From the NCBI GenBank assembly GCA_036518955.1, contig DATDMG010000045.1:1-13397 (forward strand): 13,397 bases of DNA, read 5' to 3'. Positions 13,248 through 13,397 of the stretch are shown here, piece by piece. The notes under the pieces were generated by a model. That model searched no databases, was not told the origin of the DNA, and saw only the letters and a list, made by a program, of their open reading frames with translations. Source of the stretch: DATDMG01 sp036518955 (GTDB lineage: Bacteria; Actinomycetota; Actinomycetes; Actinomycetales; Kineosporiaceae). Every line of letters starts with the position of its first letter. Within the stretch, counting starts at the first letter, position 1. The translations under genes and the position numbers were made by a program.

Positions 13248-13397
13248 TCAGAGCCGGCGGAGCCCGGCGAGCACGCGGCGGAGGAAGGCCGGGTCGCGCT
13301 CGCACCCGTGCACCGCCGAGGTGCGCAGCACGACCGCGACGCCAGGGTCGACGACCACCGGGGGTGCCTGGTCGGGAACCTCTGACCCCGCCGTCCG
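13248..13397 (-). CDS. C-terminal fragment of an unidentified protein
   Basis: On the minus strand an open frame enters from the right edge and ends at a TGA at 13250-13248 after 49 codons. The peptide (VVVDPGVAVVLRTSAVHG..., ending in FLRRVLAGLRRL) has high third-position GC and a normal residue mix, so it looks like a real C-terminus. No family is recognised from this piece. It is convergent with the symporter gene, whose stop lies about 40 bp away. Confidence 0.6.
   Translation of the reverse strand, partial: RTAGSEVPDQAPPVVVDPGVAVVLRTSAVHGCERDPAFLRRVLAGLRRL

Noticed and set aside
1..13397. CRISPR array, prophage or insertion sequence
   Set aside because: No regularly spaced repeats of 25-40 bp with unique spacers, no transposase or integrase, and no terminal inverted repeats with target duplications were seen.

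Overview
The window is very GC-rich (coding third positions are almost all G or C) and is typical of a high-GC actinobacterium. The gene order ssd-tadA-tadB-tadC, divergent from a SerB-like HAD-IB phosphatase, matches the Mycobacterium tuberculosis Rv3657c-Rv3661 neighbourhood from memory. The histidine kinase / LytTR regulator / DUF485 / SSS symporter block is typical of Streptomyces and Pseudonocardiales. A Pseudonocardia-like host is my guess; no marker gene here settles it.

Left block (1-3007, minus strand): a tightly packed Tad/Flp pilus or secretion operon. In transcription order it holds ssd (CpaE-like MinD-family ATPase), tadA (secretion ATPase), tadB (inner-membrane platform) and the first codons of tadC, which runs off the left edge. 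Next comes a roughly 600-bp divergent spacer (3008-3608) with DnaA-box-like 9-mers, a 17-bp tandem repeat, a strong hairpin with a U-rich tail on the minus strand, and a local AT-rich patch.

Middle block (3609-6907, plus strand): a HAD-IB phosphatase with a C-terminal membrane segment, then about 650 bp that look like a decayed gene (three frame changes, tandem duplications), a possible 71-aa ORF, and a 538-aa single-pass membrane protein whose outer part looks like two copies of a domain, each with a conserved Cys pair. It meets a convergent minus-strand pair across three tandem palindromes: a Fic-fold-like protein lacking the Fic catalytic His (7009-7869) and a HAD-IA protein with degenerate motifs (7931-8548).

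Right block (8699-13207, plus strand): a LytS-type sensor kinase with a GAF-like region, a small membrane protein, a LytTR response regulator, a DUF485 membrane protein and an acetate/monocarboxylate-type sodium:solute symporter. The likely logic is that the two-component pair senses a carbon source or metabolic state and controls uptake. The C-terminus of a minus-strand gene enters from the right edge.

The most notable overall pattern is that five starts (3609, 7869, 8548, 8699, 10138) have no Shine-Dalgarno sequence but carry a -10-like hexamer exactly 6 nt before the start codon, as expected of leaderless mRNAs. The Tad operon genes use classical or coupled starts instead. I found no rRNA, tRNA, CRISPR array, transposase or integrase. 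I see no clear novel defence or mobile system; the best leads are the duplicated-domain membrane protein with a decayed gene beside it, and the degenerate Fic/HAD pair.
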